In this document: piece after piece, positions 17,546 through 25,286 of the stretch | How the letters are laid out: each line of letters starts with the position of its first letter | Numbering within the stretch: position 1 is the first letter of the stretch | Origin: Acidobacteriota bacterium | GTDB taxonomy: Bacteria; Acidobacteriota; Terriglobia; UBA7540 | Assembly (NCBI GenBank): GCA_021817045.1 | Contig: JAKAWG010000005.1 | Location: 1-64,000, forward strand | Length of the DNA: 64,000 nt | Direction: 5' to 3' | The notes under the pieces: model-generated | What the model was told of the DNA's origin: nothing | Database searches by the model: none | The model's input: only the letters and a program-made list of their open reading frames with translations | Program-made: the position numbers and the translations under genes

Positions 17546-18751
17546 ATGGCGCTGTATTTTTCACTCTTCCTTCTCTCAGGGCTTTTCGCTCTCCTCTTTA
17601 CGCCCGCCGTGCGGCGCCTGGGCCATGGCCTCGCAGCTTATGGCCAGGCCGGAGAAACCCGGCCCACGCCGCGAATTCCACGCCTGGGCGGCTTGGCCAT
17701 CCTTCTGGCCGTTCTGGGCACGTGCGGAGCGTTGCTTCTCACGCTGAGCGACTCCGCGCTGAACTGGCCTCGGCTGGCCAGGATTCTTCTTCCAGGTGTG
17801 CTTGTTCTGGCCTTGGGCGTCTACGATGATCTGGTTGGCGCAACTCCCGCACAAAAACTCGCCGTTGAGGCTCTGGCGAGCTGCGGCCTTTGGATGGCTG
17901 GCGTGCGCCTTACCTTTCTTCCTCTCCTTGGATTCGCCTTGAAAAGCGAAGTCCTCAGTTTCTTTCTGACCGTGTTGTGGACCGTCACGGTGATGAATGG
18001 CATGAACCTGGTCGACGGGCTGGACGGTTTGGCCGCCGGCCTGGGGAGCATCGTCTGTCTCACCTTATTTCTGCTCTCGCTGATCGAGCGTAATACCCCG
18101 GTGTGCTTTGCCGCGATCGTTCTGGCCGGAGCGCTGGTGGGATTCTTGCGGTTCAACTTTGGCCCAGCCACCATCTATTTAGGTGACACTGGCAGCCTGT
18201 TCGTTGGATTCGTCCTGGCTGCGCTGGCTACGCTGGCTTCCGAAGGTCCGGCTTCCCTCGCAAAGAACACCCTTCCCTTTGTTGCTTTCGCTCCTCCTAT
18301 TTTCGAGGTGACGGTCACCCTAGCGCGCCGGCTCCTGGGCAGGCGGCCGCTGTTTGTCCCGGATCGGGACCACGTGCATCATCGTCTGCGGCGGAGAGTG
18401 CGAGGTCCGCATTCAGCGGTTCTAACAATCTATGCGCTGGCTAGCTTGTGCTGGTTGGGCTCGCTTCTAGTTCTCCTGCTCACGCACAGCCGGACGACGG
18501 TGTTGGTAGTTCTCTCAATCGGCCTCGGTTGGTGGCTGCGGTATCTCCAGTATGATGAGTTCCAGCAATTGCCGGCGCGTCTCCTGCGGCAGTTGGGCGC
18601 GCTCTTGCAACCCAGATCGGCTTCTCCGTGCTCTCCCTACCTTTCGAGTTTCAACACCGACACCGCAAAGGTTCTTGGCGCCCTCTGTGTCAGGGCTTTC
18701 ACGGGCACAGAGAACACTGAGCAAGCCGCTGAAACCAAGGAGGAAAAATGA
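17546..18751 (+). CDS. WecA/MraY-type undecaprenyl-phosphate sugar-1-phosphate transferase
   Basis: A 401-residue polytopic transferase that would start repeat-unit synthesis on undecaprenyl phosphate. Conserved cytoplasmic motifs are present: GVYDDLVGATPAQKL, NGMNLVDGLDGLAAG, TIYLGDTGSLFVGF and the C-terminal HVHHRL. These are the Asp-rich Mg-binding and UDP-sugar sites of WecA/TagO. About ten membrane segments are visible. The C-terminal 50 residues are hydrophilic and not family-like. Stop and next start overlap (ATGA at 18748). Confidence 0.9.
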   Translation: MALYFSLFLLSGLFALLFTPAVRRLGHGLAAYGQAGETRPTPRIPRLGGLAILLAVLGTCGALLLTLSDSALNWPRLARILLPGVLVLALGVYDDLVGATPAQKLAVEALASCGLWMAGVRLTFLPLLGFALKSEVLSFFLTVLWTVTVMNGMNLVDGLDGLAAGLGSIVCLTLFLLSLIERNTPVCFAAIVLAGALVGFLRFNFGPATIYLGDTGSLFVGFVLAALATLASEGPASLAKNTLPFVAFAPPIFEVTVTLARRLLGRRPLFVPDRDHVHHRLRRRVRGPHSAVLTIYALASLCWLGSLLVLLLTHSRTTVLVVLSIGLGWWLRYLQYDEFQQLPARLLRQLGALLQPRSASPCSPYLSSFNTDTAKVLGALCVRAFTGTENTEQAAETKEEK

Positions 18752-19539
18752 GCTACCGGTTTACGGGTGTGTATCTCGGCCGGACCGTCTTCGCGGCCGC
18801 CCTGGCTTTTTCAACTGCGTTTGCAAGCGGCAACAGGGCTGTGATTGGTCGAGCAATCGCGGCAAGCGGTGCGGCTATTGACGGAACATCGATCCATTTC
18901 CAGGACATCATTTTTTCCGGGAACGTGTTGACCACCGCCAATGACGCTCGGGCCCTGGTAAGATTCTCGGGGGCAACCCAGGCGGAAGTGTTAGAGAATT
19001 CGTCCGTAGAGTTTGCCGCAGGTTCCTCGGGACTTCCTCACGCGCGAATTATAACAGGGGCAATATTGACTCGGGCGGACCATAAAGGCGTGCTGGTAGA
19101 AACCTCCCAGTATCAGATCGAGCCCAAAGGTCAACAGAGAACCACTTTCTTGGTGGAACGGCTCCCAGGTAAAGCGACCTACGTGGCTACACTGCGAGGC
19201 GGGATATTTATCATCGATCGCGCTACGGGAAGGCGTTTTTCGCTTGGCGAAGGACATTATGCCTTGGCCGCTGCTGGCGGCCCCGGCCCGCAGCAACAGG
19301 AGCAGAACAAGCAGGCACCCGGAGTACCCGCCGGCCAGGCGCCACCTCCGGTAACTCCGCCCCCCCCGCCCGCAAAGCCCGCGCCGCCACCCAAGCCAGC
19401 CCGGACAGCTTGGCACATTGGATCGCTGTCTCCCGCCGCTTCGGTAGCGCTACTCGCCGCGGCCGCAGGGGGCGCCGTGGGGATCGGGGTCGCAGTAAGC
19501 GGTGGTGGAGGGAAGGCGGCCAGCCCTAGCTCGCCTTGA
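18748..19539 (+). CDS. FecR-like periplasmic protein with Pro-rich stalk and C-terminal anchor
   Basis: A 263-residue protein with a signal peptide (AALAFSTAFA). A FecR-like beta domain follows (about 35-175: GNVLTTANDARALVRFSGATQAEV, then ARIITGAILTR and YVATLRGGIFII). A Pro/Gln-rich spacer (about 185-225) then precedes a C-terminal hydrophobic Ala/Gly segment with the tail GGGGKAASPSSP. This looks like a stalked, membrane-attached surface or periplasmic protein. Its function is unknown. GGAGGA precedes the ATG, which overlaps the transferase stop, so it belongs to the exopolysaccharide operon. Confidence 0.7.
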   Translation: MSYRFTGVYLGRTVFAAALAFSTAFASGNRAVIGRAIAASGAAIDGTSIHFQDIIFSGNVLTTANDARALVRFSGATQAEVLENSSVEFAAGSSGLPHARIITGAILTRADHKGVLVETSQYQIEPKGQQRTTFLVERLPGKATYVATLRGGIFIIDRATGRRFSLGEGHYALAAAGGPGPQQQEQNKQAPGVPAGQAPPPVTPPPPPAKPAPPPKPARTAWHIGSLSPAASVALLAAAAGGAVGIGVAVSGGGGKAASPSSP

Positions 19540-19543
19540 AAAA

Positions 19544-20791
19544 ATGACCATCCTCAGCGTAGTTGGTGCAAGGCCCAATTTCGTCAAGGTGGCGCCATTA
19601 CTGGCGGCGATGCGAGTCCAGCCCGGGGTTCGGTGTGTTCTCGTGCATACTGGCCAGCACTACGACCGCGAGATGTCCGAATATATACTGCGCGATCTTG
19701 GTATCCCGCGCCCCGACATTCGCTTCACGAGCCTCGCGAACTTCAGGCGACGAGGCCTGTCAAACAGCGTCGCATCGGACCCTTTGGGCGAAATGGTCTG
19801 GCGGTTGAAGGCAGTTATGAAGGCAAAACGTCCCGATGCGGTCTTGGTCGTCGGAGACGTAACCTCGACTCTCGCCGGAGCCCAGGCCGCCTCGTCTCTC
19901 GGGCTTCCGCTGGCGCATGTGGAGGCCGGCTTGCGCAGCTTTGATCGATCCATGCCCGAAGAATTCAATCGAATTGCAACCGATGCGCTTTCCGATTTGC
20001 TCTTTGCCAGCGAGCCGAGCGGTGTACGAAACCTGCTTGACGAAGGTCGGTTGCCCGGCGAGATCGCCCTGGTCGGGAACGTGATGATTGACACACTCCG
20101 GCGAGTTTTGCCGAAGGCTTCGCGTGGTGAGATTCTGAAAAACTTGGGATTATCGACTCTGGAGGATCAAGCAAGCCTGCCTCGGTACGCCCTGGTCACA
20201 CTCCATCGGCCGGCAACGGTGGACTGTCCGGAAACGTTTCGAGCCGTCTGGGAAGCGTTGCGTGACATCGCGGAGTGGATTCCCTTGATATTCCCTGTCC
20301 ATCCCCGAACCGCGAAACGAATTCGGGAAGTCACGGCAAACCCCGCTGCCCCACACGCGGCATCCTGCGGCTCGAACGGAATTCGGGTCATCCGGCCACT
20401 TAGTTACACCGATTTCCTTTATTTGGAGAGCCGGGCCACCATGGTGATCACCGATTCTGGCGGCGTTCAGGAAGAGACCACGGCCCTCGGCATCCCTTGT
20501 CTGACGGTGCGCGAGAATACAGAGCGGCCCATCACGGTCACTCAGGGCACAAATACGCTCGTCGGCCGTAACCCCGAACGAATTCTTCGCGAAGCTCGCC
20601 GCGTATTGCGCGAAGGCCCCAGGCCATACCGAGTACCTGAATTATGGGATGGCCACGCGGCCGAGCGTATCGTCCAAATCCTCGTAGACCGCCTCAAGAG
20701 GCGGCCTGCCTTTTCCTTACTGCATCCTGCCTCCTCCTGCCTGCTGAATCCTTCCCCACCGGGTGACCCTGCCCCGTACCCGCCTTCTTAA
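19544..20791 (+). CDS. wecB: UDP-N-acetylglucosamine 2-epimerase (non-hydrolysing)
   Basis: About 415 residues of the WecB family, converting UDP-GlcNAc to UDP-ManNAc. Signature motifs: GARPNFVKVAPLLAAM, HTGQHYDREMS, VVGDVTSTLAGA, HVEAGLRSFDRSMPEEFNR and TDSGGVQEETTALGIP followed by RENTERPIT. ATG 19544 lies five bases after the previous stop; GTG 19502 is unlikely. The last 30 residues (after RRPAFS) are Pro/Ser-rich and overlap the 3' end of the convergent TPR gene, so the true family end is earlier. It suggests that the polysaccharide holds a ManNAc-derived sugar. Confidence 0.92.
   Translation: MTILSVVGARPNFVKVAPLLAAMRVQPGVRCVLVHTGQHYDREMSEYILRDLGIPRPDIRFTSLANFRRRGLSNSVASDPLGEMVWRLKAVMKAKRPDAVLVVGDVTSTLAGAQAASSLGLPLAHVEAGLRSFDRSMPEEFNRIATDALSDLLFASEPSGVRNLLDEGRLPGEIALVGNVMIDTLRRVLPKASRGEILKNLGLSTLEDQASLPRYALVTLHRPATVDCPETFRAVWEALRDIAEWIPLIFPVHPRTAKRIREVTANPAAPHAASCGSNGIRVIRPLSYTDFLYLESRATMVITDSGGVQEETTALGIPCLTVRENTERPITVTQGTNTLVGRNPERILREARRVLREGPRPYRVPELWDGHAAERIVQILVDRLKRRPAFSLLHPASSCLLNPSPPGDPAPYPPS
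20689..20704. terminator. Hairpin between the convergent wecB and TPR genes
   Basis: CCGCCTC-AA-GAGGCGG, a perfect 7-bp stem followed on the plus strand by CCTGCCTTTTCC. It lies in the last codons of both convergent genes. The T-run is weak, so terminator function is only possible. Confidence 0.35.
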
Positions 20792-21716
20792 GCGCTCCTG
20801 CCAGCCGAGTGTAGTCGGCACGATACTTGGAGTTTTCGGGAGCAAGTTTCGAGGCCGTCTCGTACTGCTGGAAGGCGGCCGCAAGGCGACCCTGCTTCTC
20901 GAGAACTTGCCCAAGGTTATCGTGCGCCGTTGCATCCGCGGGATGAAGTCCCACAGCCCACCGGTACTCAAAAGCCGCGCGTGTAAGATCGCCTTCGCGG
21001 CTGTAAGCATAGGCTAGATTTTCCTGGGCGGCCGCATCCCCGGGCGCAAGCAAGAGCACGATACGGTATTCCCAGATCGCTTCGTTGAAGTGGCCCTGCG
21101 CGAGAAGAGCGTTTCCCAGATTAAAATATGCGTCGGCAAACTCCGGCTTCAACGCGGCTGCCTGGCGAAATTCAACCTCGGCCCTTTGCAGGTCTCCCGA
21201 GGCCGCGAGTGCGTTGCCCAGATTGTTGTGAGCCCAGGCGTCGTTTGGCTTGAGGCGCAGCGCGGTGAAAAATTCGATGATCGCCGCTTGGGGGTTTCCA
21301 TCGGCGGCAAGAGCGTTAGCCAGGTTGTAGTGAGCGCCTTCATCGCCGGGGTTGAGGCGGACCGTCTTGCGTAGTTCGGCGACTGCCTGCTGCCACTGGC
21401 CTGCGCGCCCCAGCGCCAGACCCAGGTTGTTCAGCCCTCGAACATCGTTCGGTTCCAACCGCAACTCAGCGCGATATTCATCGATGGCGGCGTTCAGCTT
21501 TCCTTGCTGAGCAAGAGCGTTAGCGAGGTTATAGTGCGCCTGCGCAAGATTTGGATTCAGGTTGATTGCCATCCGATACTCGGCAATTGCCTGGCTCCAC
21601 TCGTGTTGTTTCACGTATGTGTTCCCGCTCGCCAGGTGCGCCGCCGCAGTATTCTGCCCAAATAGCGATCCTGCAACCAGTAAAATGGCTCCCAGGTATT
21701 TGAGCTTCACTATCAT
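20694..21716 (-). CDS. Secreted tetratricopeptide-repeat protein
   Basis: About 340 residues. A signal peptide (MIVKLKYLGAILLVAGSLFGQ) is followed by eight or so consecutive TPR units of regular 34-residue spacing. Examples are AIAEYRMAINLNPNLAQAHY, then AIDEYRAELRLEPNDVRGLNNLG and AVAELRKTVRLNPGDEGAHYNLA. No enzyme domain is seen, so it is a scaffold. ATG 21716 is chosen; further upstream the frame runs into a REP-like element (21738-21789). It lies 82 bases downstream of a second TPR gene in the same direction and is convergent with the exopolysaccharide locus. Confidence 0.85.
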   Translation of the reverse strand: MIVKLKYLGAILLVAGSLFGQNTAAAHLASGNTYVKQHEWSQAIAEYRMAINLNPNLAQAHYNLANALAQQGKLNAAIDEYRAELRLEPNDVRGLNNLGLALGRAGQWQQAVAELRKTVRLNPGDEGAHYNLANALAADGNPQAAIIEFFTALRLKPNDAWAHNNLGNALAASGDLQRAEVEFRQAAALKPEFADAYFNLGNALLAQGHFNEAIWEYRIVLLLAPGDAAAQENLAYAYSREGDLTRAAFEYRWAVGLHPADATAHDNLGQVLEKQGRLAAAFQQYETASKLAPENSKYRADYTRLAGALKKAGTGQGHPVGKDSAGRRRQDAVRKRQAAS

Positions 21717-21737
21717 CACTTCTGGACCTTCTGAGCG

Positions 21738-21789
21738 CTGCAGCGGCGATCTGCGATCGCCGACCGGCGAACATAGTTCGCCGCTACAG
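21738..21789. repeat. REP-like palindromic repeat (family A), copy 3
   Basis: CTGCAGCGGCGAT at one end and GTTCGCCGCTACAG at the other, with inner palindromes (GGCGATC/GATCGCC). It separates the two minus-strand TPR genes. Confidence 0.65.
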
Positions 21790-21798
21790 CGATAGAGT

Positions 21799-22827
21799 TT
21801 ACCTCGCCTGCTGGCTGACTTCCGTTCCGGGGGCGCTCGTCGCAACGCTGGCGGGTTGCTCCACCGCTTTCAAGAGAGAATCGAGCGTTGAGCGCAGGGC
21901 AGGATGGGAAGAATCAATTTGAAGCGCCTTGCGGTATTCCGCCAGCGCTCCCTCTCGCTTGCCGGTCTTCATAAGCACGTCGCCAAGGGCAGCATCAGCC
22001 TGCGCGTCATCGGGCTTGAGGTGTAACGCTTCTCGAAACTGGGCGGCCGCTTGATTGAGTTGAGCGTCGGAATAAAGTGCCAATCCGAAGCGATAATGAA
22101 TTTCTGCATCCTTTGGCTGCGCTTGGACAAGACTCCGATATTCCAGGATGGCGCTGTCGAGATCTCCCACCCGATAGAAAGCGGCCGCAAGCTTTTTGCC
22201 GGCGTCCAGGTCCTCCGGGTTCAATCGCACCGCGGCGCGGTACTCTTGAATCGCTCCTTTCAAATCTCCCTTTTTGGCAAAGGCATCGCCGAGCCCTTGA
22301 TGCGCGACGGCAAGCCCGGAACGAAGAAGAATTGCCCGGCGATATTCTTCGATGGCCTCATCCGGCTTGTTTTCCGCGTCAAGCACCTGGCCAAGTGCCG
22401 CGAGAACCTCTGCGTCGCGAGGCGCCTGGCGCAAGGCTGCACGATATTGTTCTTCTGCTTCCGGCCAGTTCTTTTGCCGGTCGAATTGACGCGCCAATGC
22501 GAGCGTTTTAGCCAGTCCGTTCTCTGAGTTTGGTTTCTCCAGATGTCCGGCCTCGCGCACCGCTTGGATGAGTAACTCGTCGGCGCCGAGTTGTCTTAAG
22601 TGTTGGAGGTAATCTTCGGTGGGCTTAAAGCTAATGCCCCACTCTTTCACGAATTCTGCGATTCGGCCGCCGTAAACGCCACCCTTCAACAATCCATCGA
22701 TCTGCTGGATCGTGAGCGGCTTTCCCACTTGCGGTCTTGCGGGAGCAACCGCAATCAGGGCGAGAATAAGGGCGCCAGCCAATCTTTTTGTTGTGGCCGC
22801 TTTGGCGCTCCTTGCTGACGAAAGCAT
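21799..22827 (-). CDS. Secreted tetratricopeptide-repeat protein
   Basis: About 342 residues. The signal peptide is LAGALILALIAVAPARPQ. A helical N-terminal module follows (LTIQQIDGLLKGGVYGGRIAE; about 35-90), resembling a short domain often placed before TPRs in Acidobacteriota. Then come about seven TPR units (AEEQYRAALRQAPRDAEVLA, AIEEYRRAILLRSGLAVAH, AIQEYRAAVRLNPEDLDAGK and so on). No catalytic motif is seen. It is likely co-transcribed with the TPR gene at 20694-21716. Start ATG 22827 is preceded by a GGAGG somewhat far upstream. Confidence 0.82.
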   Translation of the reverse strand: MLSSARSAKAATTKRLAGALILALIAVAPARPQVGKPLTIQQIDGLLKGGVYGGRIAEFVKEWGISFKPTEDYLQHLRQLGADELLIQAVREAGHLEKPNSENGLAKTLALARQFDRQKNWPEAEEQYRAALRQAPRDAEVLAALGQVLDAENKPDEAIEEYRRAILLRSGLAVAHQGLGDAFAKKGDLKGAIQEYRAAVRLNPEDLDAGKKLAAAFYRVGDLDSAILEYRSLVQAQPKDAEIHYRFGLALYSDAQLNQAAAQFREALHLKPDDAQADAALGDVLMKTGKREGALAEYRKALQIDSSHPALRSTLDSLLKAVEQPASVATSAPGTEVSQQAR

Positions 22828-23558
22828 CCTGCACCCGCCCCTCCGAAACCTCATTATCGCACGCCCGCCTGCCGGATTGAGAGCGTTGCTCGGCTGCCTA
22901 CACGTTCCTTAATAGCTTCTCTATACAGCATATCGGGGCCGGAAAAGAACTTCGTGGTGTCCACATCCCCTTGGAGGCGTGAATGGATGCCGGTGCTCGA
23001 AAGCCAGGTCTTTCACCGCACACTGAAAGGAACAACGGGAGATACTCGGATCGGCAATAAGCACATCGGCGGCGCGTTTGGTCCTTCATCTCCTGTTGAA
23101 GAGGTTGAGGACGTCGGCGAGGAATGATTCGAGAGTGCGGTAGACATGACTCGAGTGCTGGCGCGACCAGAAATTCACCCACAGGCTGGGACTGGGTATC
23201 GTTACTTTCGCGATCTGCTGAGTACGGGCGAAGTCTCCGGCGGCAAGTTTCTTCTGCGCGGACAGAAGTCCCGGCGAGCGACGCAGGCTACCAACTACGT
23301 CGGCGTGTGACAGGATCATGTGAGTTCTAGTGAACAGTTCACAATCGAAAGCCAAAAGCCCAAAGTGAGAATAACTCGGTTCGTATCGCTACGGGCGCAG
23401 GAACCCGACTAACTTTTAATGTCTGTCCAGTGGAAATGGGCGCCCCGTACCCAAAGCAATTTGTGAGAAACTCTTACCTGAGTTCGAAATGACAGCCTGC
23501 CGTCTGAAAATTCGTTGCATACTGTTGCGGATGACTTGGGGAAGCTGCAGGGGCTGAA
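22828..23558. other. Gene-poor stretch with one pseudogene fragment
   Basis: About 730 bases between the TPR gene and the ClC gene. The only recognisable content is a decayed MetE-like fragment on the minus strand (listed separately). The rest shows no convincing reading frame, RNA gene or repeat. Confidence 0.5.
23086..23319 (-). pseudogene. Fragment of a MetE-like (cobalamin-independent methionine synthase C-terminal family) protein
   Basis: The peptide begins MILSHADVVGSLRRSPGL followed by LSAQKKLAAGDF, the N-terminal signature of short MetE-like/UROD-superfamily proteins. It then jumps to KVTIPSPSLWVNFW and VYRTLESFLADV, which normally lie more than 100 residues further on. So an internal part is deleted. 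The frame stops soon after LFNRR, well before the catalytic Zn-binding region. Likely a relic; assigned from memory of the family. Confidence 0.5.
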
Positions 23559-24947
23559 ATGAAGAGCGCAAACCAAATCGGCCGTTCGGATATGGCTGCG
23601 CAAGTTCCACCGCGTGACCTTATCCCTTCCACCTTGCGACACCCGGCTGCCGCGCGCTTTTGGGTGGCGGCACTGTTCACGGGGATCAGCACGGGCATCG
23701 GCGCCATCCTGCTCACCAAGCTTCTGGAAGTTGTTCAACAGCACGCGTGGAACGGCTCACCAACTGACATACTCCAAGCCGCTCAGCACGCCACAATCTG
23801 GCGCCATATTGACGTGCTTCTCGCCGCTGCTGTGGTCACCGGTATCGGACAGATCGTTCTCAAGCGCCTCTCGAGTGGAAATGGGATCGATACGACCGCA
23901 GCAATCTGGTTTCACGGCGGCCGGATGCCGGCACTGCGCACGCTGGGAAGCGCCGTGCTCTCCGTGGTTATCGTAGGGCTCGGAGTATCGCTGGGGCGAG
24001 AGGGCGCGCCGAAGCAGGCCGGAGCAATCTTTGCAAACGTTTTTTCCGATCGCGAACAGTTATCCGACGATCAGCGACGGCTGCTGGTGGCCTGTGGCGC
24101 CGGCGCCGGAATGGGCGCGGCTTATGGCGTTCCCCTGGGAGGTGCGCTGTTTGCGTTGGAAGTGATGCGTGGTAAGCTGGCGCTGCGTTACGTTCTTCCC
24201 GCCCTGTTCACCGCGCTCGTCGCCACCGGAGTGTCCTGGCTTGTGCTTCCCAACGCGCCTACCTACATCGTTCCTGCGTTTGCGAGTTCCGCTTCGGTCA
24301 TCCTATGGGCAATAGTCGTGGGGCCTATCGCGGGCGTGGCCTCGGTGGCTTACGTTCGCATGATCGCTTGGGCGGATCGCAACCGGCCCCAAGGCTGGAA
24401 GCGGCTGGTAGCGCCCGCCATCGTAATGGGGCCGCTCGGAATCGCAGCCCTCTGGTTTCCGCAAATTCTTGGCAACGGTAAGGACGTTTCGCAGTTGGTA
24501 TTCACGGGCCAGGTGGCGACTCTTCTCCTGTTGGCGCTTCTCGTGTTGAAGCCCGCCGCCACCACGCTATGCATGCGCAGCGGGGCGCCGGGTGGCATGT
24601 TCACGCCTTCGCTGACCGCAGGCGCCTTGCTCGGTGGCGTCCTGGGACAGGCGTGGTCTTATTTCTGGCCAGGAGTGCCTCCCGGCCTTTTTGCGCTGCT
24701 CGGCGCTGGAGCTGTTATAGGCGCGACCACCCAGGGTCCCATCTCCGCGGTGGTTCTGCTCATGGAGCTGACAGGAAAAGATCGCTTCTTCATTTTGCCG
24801 CTCTTGCTGATCGTTGTAATTGCTACGCTCACGGCACGGAGCATTGAGCCCCGATCGATTTACGATGCGCGACTGACCGATGAGGAGGTTGAGAAACGAC
24901 AGAGGCTTCGGGATATACCCGACACGCAGGATTTCTTAAGGGAGTAG
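23559..24947 (+). CDS. ClC-family chloride channel / Cl-/H+ antiporter
   Basis: A 462-residue polytopic membrane protein of the ClC family. The conserved selectivity motif GREGAPKQ is at 146-153 and carries the gating glutamate (Glu148), so proton-coupled exchange is possible. Other family segments: GAGAGMGAAYGVPLGGALFALE, MRSGAPGGMFTPSLTAGALLGG and GATTQGPISAVVLLMELTG. No cytoplasmic CBS pair is present, as usual for short bacterial forms. It stands alone between a decayed region and a glycosidase gene; no operon partner is seen. The start at 23559 follows GCAGGGGC; ATG 23592 is an alternative. Confidence 0.9.
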   Translation: MKSANQIGRSDMAAQVPPRDLIPSTLRHPAAARFWVAALFTGISTGIGAILLTKLLEVVQQHAWNGSPTDILQAAQHATIWRHIDVLLAAAVVTGIGQIVLKRLSSGNGIDTTAAIWFHGGRMPALRTLGSAVLSVVIVGLGVSLGREGAPKQAGAIFANVFSDREQLSDDQRRLLVACGAGAGMGAAYGVPLGGALFALEVMRGKLALRYVLPALFTALVATGVSWLVLPNAPTYIVPAFASSASVILWAIVVGPIAGVASVAYVRMIAWADRNRPQGWKRLVAPAIVMGPLGIAALWFPQILGNGKDVSQLVFTGQVATLLLLALLVLKPAATTLCMRSGAPGGMFTPSLTAGALLGGVLGQAWSYFWPGVPPGLFALLGAGAVIGATTQGPISAVVLLMELTGKDRFFILPLLLIVVIATLTARSIEPRSIYDARLTDEEVEKRQRLRDIPDTQDFLRE

Positions 24948-25286
24948 CCTAACAGGAGCCTGAGAAGCATTTTCTCGCCCGCCTTATCCAAAGCGGGTAG
25001 CGCATCCTCTTTTGGACGTCGCGGCATTGGAGAAAAAAACCGCCTCATCTGTCTCAACTGTCTCACCGCAGTCTGATAGAATCTTCCCGGTAATTGTGAT
25101 GCGGAAGAGGGAAAGGTGAATGGAAGGGAGGGGCGCGGAGCGAAAAGTTTCGGAACGAAGCCTACCAACCCTTTAGAATCAACAACATTAGAATTCTCTT
25201 ATCAGTCCGAGGCTGGACGTACCGGTCTGCGAAAGAACAACGATGAGCGGATAACGCACAGACAATCCACACCGAGGAGACCTCCA
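24948..25286. other. Intergenic region with a 9-base tandem repeat
   Basis: About 340 bases without a gene. It contains two tandem 9-base units, TGTCTCAAC and TGTCTCACC (25050-25067). The same unit is repeated four times at 37301-37336. The ribosome binding site of the next gene (GAGGAG, about 25274) is at the end. No promoter stands out. Confidence 0.5.
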
